Source of the DNA: Akkermansia muciniphila | GTDB taxonomy: Bacteria; Verrucomicrobiota; Verrucomicrobiia; Verrucomicrobiales; Akkermansiaceae | DNA: 64,000 nt | Direction: 5' to 3' | Assembly (NCBI RefSeq): GCF_002884975.1 | Contig: NZ_PJKB01000002.1 | Coordinates: 186,001-250,000, forward strand | In this document: piece by piece, positions 8,915 through 17,515 of the stretch | Layout: each line of letters begins with the position of its first letter | Numbering within the stretch: the first letter of the stretch is position 1 | Notes under the pieces: generated by a model | Seen by the model: only the letters and a program-made list of their open reading frames with translations | Told to the model about the DNA's origin: nothing | Databases searched by the model: none | Translations under genes and position numbers: made by a program

Positions 8915-8956
8915 GATTTGTTTTCCTTTTTCTATTCGTCCGGGAACGGGAGACAA

Positions 8957-8985
8957 TACGTAGTGCTTTCCTGCTTACAGGTCAA
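8957..8985 (-). promoter_or_regulatory. Promoter of rpsU
   Basis: Minus strand TTGACC, 17 nt, TACGTA. It leaves a leader of roughly 35 nt that contains AAGGAA before the ATG at 8914. Confidence 0.45.
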
Positions 8986-9102
8986 GATTTTTATCATGGC
9001 TGACCTATTTTTTGCCCCCGGAAGAAGGGTTCCGGCATCCGCAGCGGGTGTGAATGCCTGCATGATGCGGTTTTCCTGCTCCGGAACGGCCTTCAACTGT
9101 CC

Positions 9103-9131
9103 TTGCCTTACGTTATGGGGCATGGTAGAAA
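9103..9131 (+). promoter_or_regulatory. Promoter of the hldE-gmhA-gmhB operon
   Basis: TTGCCT, 17 nt, TAGAAA, ending 12 nt before the hldE ATG at 9144. The leader would be about 5 nt. Confidence 0.5.
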
Positions 9132-9143
9132 AGAACGTCTCCC

Positions 9144-10634
9144 ATGAACCGCCTGCATACATTGATTGACGGATTTCCCCGGGTGCGGATTCTCTGCATC
9201 GGGGACGTAATGCTGGACAAATTCCTGTACGGCAGCGTCAGCCGGATTTCCCCGGAGGCTCCGGTCCCCATCATGAAGATGGACCGGGAGACGCGCATGC
9301 TGGGCGGTGCGGGCAACGTGGTGCGCAACCTGTGCGCGCTGGGGTGCGGCACCACCTTTGTCAGCGTGGTGGGCAATGACGGCCATGGACGGCAGGTGAG
9401 GCGTTTTCTGGAAGAGACGTGCTGCGTTCCTGAGCTGGTGGAGTGCGAGGGGTATGAGACGACCGTGAAGATCCGTTTTGTGGCGGGCAAGCATCATTTG
9501 CTGCGGGCGGACCAGGAACAGCCGCTGCGGATGGTCCCTGAGCTTGCCGCCCGTTTTCTGGAACGGGTGGACGTCTGCCTGCCGGAGGCGGACCTGGTCC
9601 TTTTGTCTGATTACGGGAAGGGCCTGTTTGACGGGGAAACCACCCCCGCCGTGATCGCCCGGTGCCGGGCGGCGGGCAAGTCCGTGATCGTGGACCCGAA
9701 GGGGGCTGATTATTCCCGCTACAAGGGGGCCACGCTGGTGAAGCCGAATATGAAGGAGTTCCAGGAGGCGACGGGCGTGACGCTGGACCCCTCCGTGCCG
9801 GGCTGGGAACAGGCTGCCATGGAAGGGGCGCAGCGGCTGTTCACGGAGTTCGGCATTGAGAACCTGCTCGTCACCCTGAGCGAGCACGGCATGATTTTCA
9901 TTCCCTCTTCCCATCCCGCCGATTTTGTCTGCATTCCCACGGAGGCCCGCGAGGTTTTTGACGTGTCCGGCGCGGGTGATACCTCCCTGGCCAGCCTGGG
10001 CGCGGCGCTGGCCGCCGGGGCCACCGTGCCGGAAGCCCTGGTGGTGTCCAACGTGGCTGCCGGGATCGTGGTGGGCAAGTTCGGGACGGCCAGCGTGACC
10101 GGGACGGAGTTGAAAAAGGCCCTGGAGGAGAAAGCCAGGAAGGCATCCTCCTGGCATCACCGGAACAATATCCTGACGCCGGAGGCGGCAGCGGAGCTGG
10201 CGGACCGCTTCCGCCGGGAAAAGAAGGTGGTGGGTTTTACGAACGGCTGTTTTGACCTGCTGCACCTGGGGCACCTGCATTCCTTCATGAAGGCGCGGGA
10301 AGCGTGCGACGTGCTTTTTGTGGGGCTGAATACGGATGCCTCCATCAAGCGGCTGAAGGGGGAGGACAGGCCTATCAATAACGAGGAGATGCGTTCCCTG
10401 CTGCTGGCGTCCCTGGATTTCATCGATTACGTAGTGCCGTTTGACGAGGATACGGCCCTGCCGCTGATTGAAAGGCTGCGCCCGGACGTGATCGCCAAGG
10501 AAGGCTACCCGCTGGAACGCTGGCCGGAAGGGCAGTACGTGAAGTCTTACGGGGGGCAGGCTCTTGAGCTGCCGCGCCTGGAGGGATTTTCCTCCACCAA
10601 TATGATCAACCGCATGAAGAACAATCCGAAATGA
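9144..10634 (+). CDS. hldE: Bifunctional heptose-7-phosphate kinase / heptose-1-phosphate adenylyltransferase
   Basis: Supplies ADP-heptose for the LPS inner core. Residues 1 to about 320 form a PfkB/ribokinase domain (LGGAGNVVRNLCALG; catalytic DVSGAGDT near 273). Residues from about 355 form a nucleotidyltransferase domain beginning GFTNGCFDLLHLGHLHS, the HxGH signature, and ending GFSSTNMINRM. Length 496 aa is close to E. coli HldE (477). It is the first gene of a coupled operon; its TGA overlaps the gmhA ATG as ATGA. All four steps from sedoheptulose-7-phosphate to the ADP-sugar are covered by the three genes; the epimerase hldD is not in view. Confidence 0.96.
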   Translation: MNRLHTLIDGFPRVRILCIGDVMLDKFLYGSVSRISPEAPVPIMKMDRETRMLGGAGNVVRNLCALGCGTTFVSVVGNDGHGRQVRRFLEETCCVPELVECEGYETTVKIRFVAGKHHLLRADQEQPLRMVPELAARFLERVDVCLPEADLVLLSDYGKGLFDGETTPAVIARCRAAGKSVIVDPKGADYSRYKGATLVKPNMKEFQEATGVTLDPSVPGWEQAAMEGAQRLFTEFGIENLLVTLSEHGMIFIPSSHPADFVCIPTEAREVFDVSGAGDTSLASLGAALAAGATVPEALVVSNVAAGIVVGKFGTASVTGTELKKALEEKARKASSWHHRNNILTPEAAAELADRFRREKKVVGFTNGCFDLLHLGHLHSFMKAREACDVLFVGLNTDASIKRLKGEDRPINNEEMRSLLLASLDFIDYVVPFDEDTALPLIERLRPDVIAKEGYPLERWPEGQYVKSYGGQALELPRLEGFSSTNMINRMKNNPK

Positions 10635-11200
10635 GCGAGTACATCAGGAATCAGATTTTAGGGATAGCGGATAATTTCAAGGCCCTGGCCGCCATGGCCG
10701 GGGAAATTGAACAGGTCGCCCGCGTCTGGACGGATACCCTCAGGGCCGGGAACAAGATCATGTTCTGCGGCAACGGCGGGTCCGCGGCGGATTCCCAGCA
10801 CCTGGCCGCCGAGCTGGTGGGACGCTACAAGCTGAACCGTCCCGCCATGAATGCGCTGGCCCTGACGGTGGATACCTCCATCCTGACCGCCGTGGGGAAT
10901 GATTACGGGTATGAAACGGTCTTTTCCAGGCAATTGCAGGGATTAGGCCGTTCCGGTGACCTGCTGGTGGGGCTTTCCACGAGCGGCAACAGCCAGAACA
11001 TCGTCCGGGCGATGGAGCTGGCGCGCCGCATGGGCGTCAGGACCGTGGCCCTGACGGGCCAGGGCGGCGGGGAGATGAGGGACTGTGCGGATTTCTGCAT
11101 AGCCGTCCCCTCCCATGCCACGAACAACATTCAGGAGATGCACATTGCCGTGGGGCATCTGGTTTGCGAGCTGGTGGAGCAGGAAATGTATGGCGTCTAA
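10631..11200 (+). CDS. gmhA: Sedoheptulose-7-phosphate isomerase
   Basis: Converts sedoheptulose 7-phosphate to D-glycero-D-manno-heptose 7-phosphate, the first committed step to ADP-heptose. The 189-residue protein has the SIS-domain signature MFCGNGGSAADSQHLAAELVGRY, followed by GLSTSGNSQNIVRAMELARRMG and the C-terminal NNIQEMHIAVGHLVCELVE. Its ATG overlaps the hldE stop by 4 nt, and its end overlaps gmhB by 11 nt, so translation is likely coupled. There is no Shine-Dalgarno sequence before the ATG. Confidence 0.96.
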   Translation: MSEYIRNQILGIADNFKALAAMAGEIEQVARVWTDTLRAGNKIMFCGNGGSAADSQHLAAELVGRYKLNRPAMNALALTVDTSILTAVGNDYGYETVFSRQLQGLGRSGDLLVGLSTSGNSQNIVRAMELARRMGVRTVALTGQGGGEMRDCADFCIAVPSHATNNIQEMHIAVGHLVCELVEQEMYGV

Positions 11201-11696
11201 AGCTCTGTTTCTGGACCGGGACGGCGTGGTGAACGTGGACGGCGGGTACGTTCACCGCAGTGAGGATTTCCTGCTGGTTCCCGGCATTATGGACCTTTGC
11301 CGGAAGGCGCGGGAAAAGGGGTATCTGGTCATCGTGGTGACCAACCAGTCCGGCATAGGCCGCGGCATGTTTACGGAAGAGGATTTCACGCGGCTGACGG
11401 AGCATATGAAGGGCGCATTCAGCGCAGCCGGAGCGGAGGTAACGGACGTGTTTCATTGTCCCAGTGTGGATGACGGCCACCCTGACCGGAAGCCGAATCC
11501 CGGCCTGTTTTTGAAAGCCGCCGCGGCGTATGGGCTGGATATGGCGGCCTGCATATCCGTGGGCGACCGGGAGCGGGATATTCAGGCCGCTTTTGCCGCC
11601 GGAGTGGGACGGAATTTCCTGTTCTCCTGTGGGGATGCTCCGACTGGCGCCACGGCCCGCGTCAAGACCCTGGATGAAGTGGCTGCGTGGCTGTAG
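11190..11696 (+). CDS. gmhB: D-glycero-D-manno-heptose 1,7-bisphosphate 7-phosphatase
   Basis: HAD-superfamily phosphatase that removes the 7-phosphate before ADP transfer. From ATG 11190 the protein is 168 aa and opens with the HAD nucleophile motif ALFLDRDGVVN. VVTNQSGIGRG (motif II) and KPNPGLFLKAAAAYGLDMAACISVGDRERDIQAA (motifs III/IV) follow. The zinc-binding loop of E. coli GmhB, which carries several Cys and His residues, is reduced here to HCPSVDDGHPDRKP with a single Cys, so a zinc site is unlikely. This start keeps the family N terminus and overlaps gmhA by 11 nt. A longer in-frame start inside gmhA is rejected. Confidence 0.93.
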   Translation: MASKALFLDRDGVVNVDGGYVHRSEDFLLVPGIMDLCRKAREKGYLVIVVTNQSGIGRGMFTEEDFTRLTEHMKGAFSAAGAEVTDVFHCPSVDDGHPDRKPNPGLFLKAAAAYGLDMAACISVGDRERDIQAAFAAGVGRNFLFSCGDAPTGATARVKTLDEVAAWL

Positions 11697-11814
11697 GCGG
11701 GGATTGGCTGTTCCGCAAACGGCCTGTCAAGGATGGCCGGGATAGTTTTTTTCGTGGCTGCCCGCGTATTTATTCCCAAAGTGTTACGGTTATGCTGCAT
11801 TCTTGAAAGAAAGC

Positions 11815-11843
11815 TTTACACGGGAACGGATACCGTCTATAGG
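11815..11843 (+). promoter_or_regulatory. Promoter of the small exported protein gene (leaderless type)
   Basis: TTTACA, 17 nt, TATAGG, 9 nt, ATG (11853). Confidence 0.55.
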
Positions 11844-11852
11844 TCAAACAGT

Positions 11853-12218
11853 ATGAAAACCTTGCTACCCATTCTATCCATTGCATTGTGTTCCGGCGTA
11901 TGCGCCGTTGTCCAGGCCGCAGATGCGGAATTGCCCCAGGGGCTGGAGAAAAGAGAGGCCCGCGGGCGCATCACTTATGAGGGAGGCGACGGCTCCAGCT
12001 TTGAAAAGGCCGTCGTCATTGCCGGCGCAAAGAATTCCATGGATGGAGTTCCTGCCGAAAGTAAATGGCTTGAGAAAAAATACAGGAATTATGTGAAGCT
12101 CAAGCAGGCGCTGATGGAGCATGAAGGCAAATCCTTTGACGTGATCACGATTAAAACGAAAAAAGGCAAGGAAGTGGTTGTCTATTTCGATATTTCCGGC
12201 TTCTTCGGTAAAAATTAA
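11853..12218 (+). CDS. Small exported protein of unknown function
   Basis: A 121-residue product with a clear signal peptide (MKTLLPILSIALCSGVCAVVQAADAE, cleavage probably after AQA/ADA). The mature part of about 95 residues is charged. It includes YEGGDGSSFEKAVVIAGAKN and ends in a beta-rich FDVITIKTKKGKEVVVYFDISGFFG. No family is recognised; the GDGSSFEKAVVI phrase suggests a compact periplasmic fold. The start is fixed by the signal peptide and by a promoter whose -10 ends 9 nt upstream. A strong terminator follows at 12290-12327, so it is a single-gene unit. Confidence 0.8.
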   Translation: MKTLLPILSIALCSGVCAVVQAADAELPQGLEKREARGRITYEGGDGSSFEKAVVIAGAKNSMDGVPAESKWLEKKYRNYVKLKQALMEHEGKSFDVITIKTKKGKEVVVYFDISGFFGKN

Positions 12219-12289
12219 AGAGAGAACTATTTTCCCCGTTATTTCTTGGTCCGGCCTTTCCGTTCCGCGGAACGCCTCCGGTTCTTTTT

Positions 12290-12327
12290 CCCGCCTCAGG
12301 AATGGAGTTTTCCTGCGGCGGGTTTTG
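12290..12327 (+). terminator. Intrinsic terminator after the small exported protein
   Basis: CCCGCC-T-CAGGAA pairs with TTCCTG-C-GGCGGG around a 7-nt loop, one internal mismatch, followed by TTTTG. A 14-nt perfect palindrome CGTTCCGCGGAACG lies just before it at about 12260-12273. Confidence 0.85.
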
Positions 12328-12471
12328 TTGTCCGGAACAGGAGCCGCCTGTGCCACGGTTCATCAGCCGGGGGGAAGTAATTTGACATACGGGAGAGGCC
12401 CTGTTAGAAATAAAGCGATTAGTCCGTAGTTTCGTGGACTTGTCCTGTACAGGCTTTTTACTTTTGCACAT

Positions 12472-15465
12472 ATGAACCTGATTTCCTTCCGATCCATGGC
12501 GGCGGTCACAGCGCTGGGGGCCAGCCTTGCCCTCCCGGTGTTCGCCCAGTCTTCTTCCCCTTCCTCTTCCTCCTCTCCTGCGGCCTCCCGCGCCAAAAAG
12601 GCTGCCAGGATGCCGGTATATCCTATTCCGCAGAAGATGACTAGGAGCGGCGGTTCCGTGACGGTTCCGGCCCTGAAGCTGTCAGGAGCGCGGGACGAGC
12701 CTACCGTGAACGCGCTGAAGAGCATGTTTTCCATCACCCCCAACGGGTTGCCCGTGCAGATGTCCATCATCAAGGGGGGCAAGAAGCCGGCCGGAAATGT
12801 TCCACAAAAAGCCGGGGCCTATTCCCTGAGCGTGACGCCCCAGGGAATCCGGATGACGGGGTATGACGACGAAGGCCTGTTTTACGCGGCCCAGACGCTG
12901 CTTCAGCTGGCGGAGAAGACTCCTTCCGGCGTGACGCTGCCTGTGGTGGAGGTCCTGGATTGGCCGGACGTTCCCTTCCGCGGCACCATTGAAGGGTTTT
13001 ACGGCCTGCCCTGGGGGCAGGAAGGGCGCATCAGCCAGTTCAAGTTTTACGGGAAGTATAAGATGAATACGTACATCTACGGCCCGAAGGACGACGTGTT
13101 CCACGGTTTTTCCAAGCGCTGGCGCGAGCCCTATCCTGCGGATATGGCCAAGGACCTGAAAGAGCTGGTGAAGGTCGCCAAGCAGAATAAGGTGAATTTT
13201 GTCTGGGCCGTACACCCCGGCGCGGATATTCACTGGGGGGAGGCGGACCGGAAGGCCGCCGTAAAGAAGTTTGAGATGATGTATGACCTGGGCTTCCGTT
13301 CCTTTGCGGTGTTTTTTGACGACATCGGCGGGGAGGGCGCCAAGCCGGAGGGGCAGGTGGAGTTCCTGAATTACCTGAACAAGGAGTTTATCCACAAGAA
13401 GCCGGATGTGACTCCGCTGATTGTGTGCCCCACGGCGTATTCCGGCGGCGGGGGCCGCTACCACGAGGTGATGGGGGAACATCTGGACAAGGACATCGGC
13501 ATCATGTGGACGGGTTCCGGCATTGTGAGCGATATCAAGACCCCGGCACTGAAAGGAATCAACAAGTATTTGCAGAGGCCCGCGTTCATCTGGTGGAATT
13601 TCCCGGTGACGGATTACGTGCGCCACGCCCTGTTCCTGGGGCGCACTTATGGCGTGGATGCGGACGCGATGCCGTTCATGCAGGGGTTCGCCTCCAATCC
13701 GATGGACAAGCCGGAGGCCTCCAAGATTTCCCTGTTCAGCGTGGCTAACATGACCTGGAACGCCAAGGCGTATGATTCTGACAAGACGTGGAGGGACAGC
13801 ATCCGCATCCTGTTTCCCGGCTGCGCCTCCGCCATGCAGACGTTTGCCGATCATAACAGCGACGGGGGGCCGAGCGGGCACAATTACCGCAAGGAGGAGT
13901 CCGTGGAGATCGCTCCCGTGGTGGAAGAGGTGCTGGAGCTTTGCCGCCGCGGCGGCAAGGTGTCCGAAAGCAAGGCCTTTGACCGCCTGAAGACGGAGTT
14001 TGCCAGGATGGCCCAGGCGCCGGACATGATCCGGGCCAAGGCGAATAATGCCGCCTTCATCGCGGAAGTGGAGCCGTGGCTTGTCCAGTTTGAATCCCTG
14101 GGAAAAGCCGGGGTGAACAGCATGCAGATGATTGAGGCCACGGAGGCAGGCAATGCCTCCGGAGCGCTGAATTACGCCATGGAGGCCGCGTGCCTGCTTG
14201 CCGAGATGCAGCGTTACAGCAAGGAGATCAGCAAGGCCATCAACAAGCACGTGACGGAGGTGACCAAGAAGAGTTCCCAGTGGCAGACCGCCGTGAAGCC
14301 GTCCGAACTGGTGATGGCCCCCGCCGTGCGGGAACTGCTGGACATGGGTTCCACTCCCGTGCTTTCCCGCGTGAGCGGGCAGTCCGTGGGCCGTGTGAAG
14401 CCGTACGTTTCCACCAAGTCCAAGGGAGGGATTGAGAAGATGCTGGATGATGACCCCGAGTCCTATTATTACTGCAAGGAGGTTCAGAAGAAGGGTGACT
14501 TTTTTGGCGTAGACCTGGGCGCGCCGCGGGAAATCCGCAACGTTTCCATTGTGATGGGCCGCAATGATTCCGACAAGGACGCCGTGAACAAGGGCCAGCT
14601 GGAGGTGTCCATGGACGGGCAGTCCTGGTCGCCCCTGATGCCGGAGTCCTCCGGAGTGCGCGTGGAGTACGAGGGCCGCGGCAAGAAAGGCCGCTTTGTG
14701 CGCTACCGCGCTACGGTGCAGGGCGTTCCGGGAGGAAAGTCTGATGTGTGGACGGCCATCCGTGATTTCAAGGTGAATGCCCCTGCCGCTCCTTCCGTGC
14801 TGACGGACGCTCCGGCGTTCAAGACTGCTGTGGTTGAAGCCGGGGACAAGGATATTTCCCTGAAGCGCATCATGGAGGTGCACCCCCTGCCGCCGAAGAA
14901 GTCCCTGGGACTTCAGATTCCGGCGGGGGCGTCCGTGGAGTCCGCCTCCGTCAACCTGAAGACGCCGGACATGAAGTGGGCCAGGCTGTACATTTCCATG
15001 GACGGGAAGTCCTGGACGGAGGTTCCGCTGAAGGCTGACGGTTCCGCGGAGATTGGCGGCGTGATCAAGGGCATCAGGCTGGTGAACGCCGGTTCCTCCC
15101 CTCAGGAGGTGACCCTGGAAGAGTTCAGGCTGAATCTTGCCAATAAGGGCGGCAAGTCCGCGGACAGCGGCGCGGCCGGGGATTTCAACCTGGCTACGTT
15201 CCTTCCGGTGGAATTGTCTCCGGAGAAGGTGGAGATACCCTGTGATTCTCCGCGTGCGAATTCCGCCATTGTCCTGTCGGACGGGAAGGAAGCGTCCGTG
15301 CTGGCCTGCGGGGCTGACGGGCGGTGGGTTCCCGTGGGCAACCTGGCCAAGGGGAAGAAAGTGAGCACGTTCAGCCTGAAATCCGTCAAGAAGCCGGTGA
15401 AGGCCCTGGGCCTGACCGGGAAGAAGGGGAATTCCGTCAATATCTTTGAAGTGATCTGGAAGTAA
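12472..15465 (+). CDS. Secreted GH84 beta-N-acetylglucosaminidase
   Basis: Predicted to remove terminal beta-GlcNAc from host glycans or O-GlcNAc proteins outside the cytoplasm. The 997-residue protein has a signal peptide (ends LALPVFAQ), a Ser-rich linker and an N-terminal alpha/beta domain (YPIPQKMTRSG onward). The GH84 barrel begins near residue 165 (TIEGFYGLPWGQEGRISQFKF) and has the adjacent catalytic aspartates D283 and D284 in FAVFFDDIGGEG. Around residues 640-770 there is an F5/8 type C-like (CBM32-like) domain with SMDGQSWSPL, and a second beta-rich repeat with SMDGKSWTEV follows. The sequence matches my memory of Bacteroides BtGH84 over the barrel. A TACTTT box lies 7 nt before the ATG, but its -35 is unclear. 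Confidence 0.95.
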   Translation: MNLISFRSMAAVTALGASLALPVFAQSSSPSSSSSPAASRAKKAARMPVYPIPQKMTRSGGSVTVPALKLSGARDEPTVNALKSMFSITPNGLPVQMSIIKGGKKPAGNVPQKAGAYSLSVTPQGIRMTGYDDEGLFYAAQTLLQLAEKTPSGVTLPVVEVLDWPDVPFRGTIEGFYGLPWGQEGRISQFKFYGKYKMNTYIYGPKDDVFHGFSKRWREPYPADMAKDLKELVKVAKQNKVNFVWAVHPGADIHWGEADRKAAVKKFEMMYDLGFRSFAVFFDDIGGEGAKPEGQVEFLNYLNKEFIHKKPDVTPLIVCPTAYSGGGGRYHEVMGEHLDKDIGIMWTGSGIVSDIKTPALKGINKYLQRPAFIWWNFPVTDYVRHALFLGRTYGVDADAMPFMQGFASNPMDKPEASKISLFSVANMTWNAKAYDSDKTWRDSIRILFPGCASAMQTFADHNSDGGPSGHNYRKEESVEIAPVVEEVLELCRRGGKVSESKAFDRLKTEFARMAQAPDMIRAKANNAAFIAEVEPWLVQFESLGKAGVNSMQMIEATEAGNASGALNYAMEAACLLAEMQRYSKEISKAINKHVTEVTKKSSQWQTAVKPSELVMAPAVRELLDMGSTPVLSRVSGQSVGRVKPYVSTKSKGGIEKMLDDDPESYYYCKEVQKKGDFFGVDLGAPREIRNVSIVMGRNDSDKDAVNKGQLEVSMDGQSWSPLMPESSGVRVEYEGRGKKGRFVRYRATVQGVPGGKSDVWTAIRDFKVNAPAAPSVLTDAPAFKTAVVEAGDKDISLKRIMEVHPLPPKKSLGLQIPAGASVESASVNLKTPDMKWARLYISMDGKSWTEVPLKADGSAEIGGVIKGIRLVNAGSSPQEVTLEEFRLNLANKGGKSADSGAAGDFNLATFLPVELSPEKVEIPCDSPRANSAIVLSDGKEASVLACGADGRWVPVGNLAKGKKVSTFSLKSVKKPVKALGLTGKKGNSVNIFEVIWK

Positions 15466-15581
15466 CGGATTCCGGACGGGCTGCCGGCTGCGGCGGCCTT
15501 CTGCGGGTGACGCCCGCTGGCGCCGGGGCGGCTGTTTCCTCCGTGGAATGGCCGCCGCCGTCTTTTTCCGTGGCAGAGGCG

Positions 15582-16226
15582 TCAGGAGGCGCGTTTGGCC
15601 GCCAGGTGCATGCAGCCCAGGATAAGGGCAATGATCACGAGCGGCCCCAGGATGTCCCCATACCCCACCATGCCCGTGTTGACGGGGGCCAGGCACAGCA
15701 GGAACCACCATGCCAGGGCCAGCAGGCGCAGAAGGGGGGAAGAGCCGCTGCCGGAGAGGAAGACGTAAATGATGAGGGCCCATAGACGGGAGAAGCGCGG
15801 CAGCGTGACCAGCCATTCCCGGTGGTCCGCGCCGGGCCAGACAAGCGTGCCGTAAGAGCCGGAGGCGGGGAGGTCCCCCCACATGGTTTCTGCGGGAAGC
15901 GCCAGGTTCATCAGCAGGTTCAGGAGCAGCCCCGCGTAAACGGTGATCATCAGGGTCCTCCATTGGGCGGCCGTGCGCACGGCCAGGAACAGGAACGCGG
16001 GAACAAGCAGGAGGGGGGTCAGTTCCAGAACGCCCATCCAGGCGGGAAGGAGGGGTCCCGTTTCAGCGTGGCGCTCCGCGCCCTGGGGGATGGCGGAAAG
16101 GATGGCCCAGTACAGGAGAAGCAGGAGGATGCAGCGGTATCTGACGGCGCGGGGCACCGGACGTTCTTCATCCGGAGGAAGGCCCAGCCATGTTCCGGAG
16201 TGCGGCTGATTGGTAAGGTACGGCAT
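15582..16226 (-). CDS. Integral membrane protein of unknown function
   Basis: A 214-residue protein with five or six hydrophobic segments (YRCILLLLLYWAILSAI; LELTPLLLVPAFLFLAV; LMITVYAGLLLNLLMNLAL; LWALIIYVFLSG; LLALAWWFLLCLAPV; ILGPLVIIALILGCMHLAA). Between them is an Ala/Gly/Trp loop carrying HREW. No family is recognised and no charged catalytic motif stands out. A good promoter (TTGACA, 17 nt, TACAAA) lies 18 nt before the ATG, which supports expression. It is convergent with the GH84 gene and divergent from the ABC importer, so the context gives no functional clue. Confidence 0.75.
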   Translation of the reverse strand: MPYLTNQPHSGTWLGLPPDEERPVPRAVRYRCILLLLLYWAILSAIPQGAERHAETGPLLPAWMGVLELTPLLLVPAFLFLAVRTAAQWRTLMITVYAGLLLNLLMNLALPAETMWGDLPASGSYGTLVWPGADHREWLVTLPRFSRLWALIIYVFLSGSGSSPLLRLLALAWWFLLCLAPVNTGMVGYGDILGPLVIIALILGCMHLAAKRAS

Positions 16227-16244
16227 GGAGGGAGTCGGCGCCTT

Positions 16245-16273
16245 TTTGTAGCGGGAACGCGGTAGGGTGTCAA
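16245..16273 (-). promoter_or_regulatory. Promoter of the membrane protein gene
   Basis: Minus strand TTGACA, 17 nt, TACAAA, with a leader of about 11 nt to the ATG at 16226. Confidence 0.6.
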
Positions 16274-16450
16274 TAAAACCCGGTTCCGGTCCGTAAGGCG
16301 GGGTTGTTTTTCAACAAAATGGACATTCCTGCTGTCCATTGTGACAAAGTTGTTGCCATCGGCTTCTTGCCGCGGGCGGTTCATTTTGCTAGTCGGTGCC
16401 TGAAAGGGCGCGGAAAGACGGCTGTGCCCAGTAACCCATTCCTTCTGTTC

Positions 16451-17515
16451 ATGTCCCATTCCAGATTCCTGATGATTTTAACGGCCCTGTTTTTCTGCCT
16501 GCTGGCTGTTTCCTGCGGAGATAAGAGGAAGGAGGATCCAAATGTCATTGAATTGAACTTCGGCCATTTCCCGAACGTGACGCACGTTCAGGGGCTGGTG
16601 GCCCACCATTTTTCCCGGGAGGGGAAGGGATGGTTTGAGGCACGGCTGAGGGAGGCCACGGGCAAGGATGTCAGGATTAACTGGTATGTTTATAATGCTG
16701 GCCCCAGCGCCATGGAGGCCGTGTTCGCCCGGTCCATAGAACTGGCTTATGTAGGCCCCAGCCCGGCCATCAACGCGTTCGTGCGTTCCCGCGGGGAGGA
16801 CATCCGCATGATAGCCGGGGCCGTGGAGGGAGGCGCCGCCCTGGTGGTTCCCAAGGATTCCCCGCTGAAAGAGCCTGCGGATTTCCGCGGCAGAGTGATT
16901 GCCACTCCCCAGCTGGGGAATACGCAGGATGTTTCCGCCCGCGCCTGGTTTTCCCGCGGCGGCCTGCACGTGACGCAGCGCGGGGGGGACGTGACCATTC
17001 TGCCCACTCCCAACCCGGAGCAGCTCAGCCTGTTCCGGCAGGGCAAGCTGGACGGCGTGTGGACGGTGGAGCCATGGGTGAGCCGCCTGGTGATGACGGC
17101 GGGAGGAAAGGTGCTGGTGGATGAAAGGGAGTCCATTGCCACCGTGCTGGTGTGCGGGGCGGAGTTCCTTCAGGACAGGCCGGAGGTAGTGAAGGCCCTG
17201 GTGCAGGCGCATCAGGAGCTGAATGAATGGATACGCCTGCATCCGGAGGAGGCCCAGGCGATCGTGGTCAGGGAGCTGGAAGAGCTTACCCGTTCCAAAA
17301 TAGATCCGGCTCTGATTGCGCAGGCCTGGAAGAGCATTGTCATGAAGGATAAAATTTCTCTTCCCAAGCTCCAGCAGTTTGTGCAGGACGCCCATCACGC
17401 GGGATTCATGAAGGAGGTGCCGGACGTGGCCGGATTGGTGGTTCCGGAGGCGGTGGAGGGCCCTCTGGCTGAAGAGGAGCAGTTAACCATGATGAAGGAG
17501 GCTGCCGGAAAATGA
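16451..17515 (+). CDS. ABC transporter substrate-binding lipoprotein (nitrate/sulfonate/taurine class)
   Basis: Periplasmic binding protein of the NMT1/SsuA-like class. From ATG 16451 (354 aa) there is a lipoprotein signal with lipobox LLAVSC, so the mature protein starts at Cys near residue 20. The binding fold includes NFGHFPNVTHVQGLVAHHF, YNAGPSAMEAVFARSIELAYVGPSPAINAF, and DFRGRVIATPQLGNTQD followed by DGVWTVEPWVSRLV. These are family hallmarks for aliphatic sulfonates, taurine or related small anions; the actual ligand cannot be read. A later start at 16472 would also give a workable signal peptide. Its stop overlaps the ATPase start as ATGA, and a possible promoter (TTGCCG, 17 nt, TAGTCG) lies about 50 nt upstream. 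Confidence 0.92.
   Translation: MSHSRFLMILTALFFCLLAVSCGDKRKEDPNVIELNFGHFPNVTHVQGLVAHHFSREGKGWFEARLREATGKDVRINWYVYNAGPSAMEAVFARSIELAYVGPSPAINAFVRSRGEDIRMIAGAVEGGAALVVPKDSPLKEPADFRGRVIATPQLGNTQDVSARAWFSRGGLHVTQRGGDVTILPTPNPEQLSLFRQGKLDGVWTVEPWVSRLVMTAGGKVLVDERESIATVLVCGAEFLQDRPEVVKALVQAHQELNEWIRLHPEEAQAIVVRELEELTRSKIDPALIAQAWKSIVMKDKISLPKLQQFVQDAHHAGFMKEVPDVAGLVVPEAVEGPLAEEEQLTMMKEAAGK

Noticed and set aside
11115-11189. Extended N terminus for gmhB
   Set aside because: The extension lies within gmhA, lacks family similarity, and the ATG at 11190 places the HAD motif at the normal position.
11715-11755. Terminator after gmhB
   Set aside because: A CGGCC/GGCCG stem of 5 bp has a long loop, and the T run is 7 nt away; too weak to annotate.
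12260-12273. Perfect palindrome CGTTCCGCGGAACG as a regulator site
   Set aside because: It lies downstream of a gene next to a terminator and far from any start codon, so it is more likely part of 3'-end structure.
12682-15963. Minus-strand open frame of over 1000 codons opposite the GH84 gene
   Set aside because: It is antisense to a gene with clear catalytic motifs, is rich in His, Gly, Arg and Pro as expected for a GC-rich shadow, and has no domain of its own.
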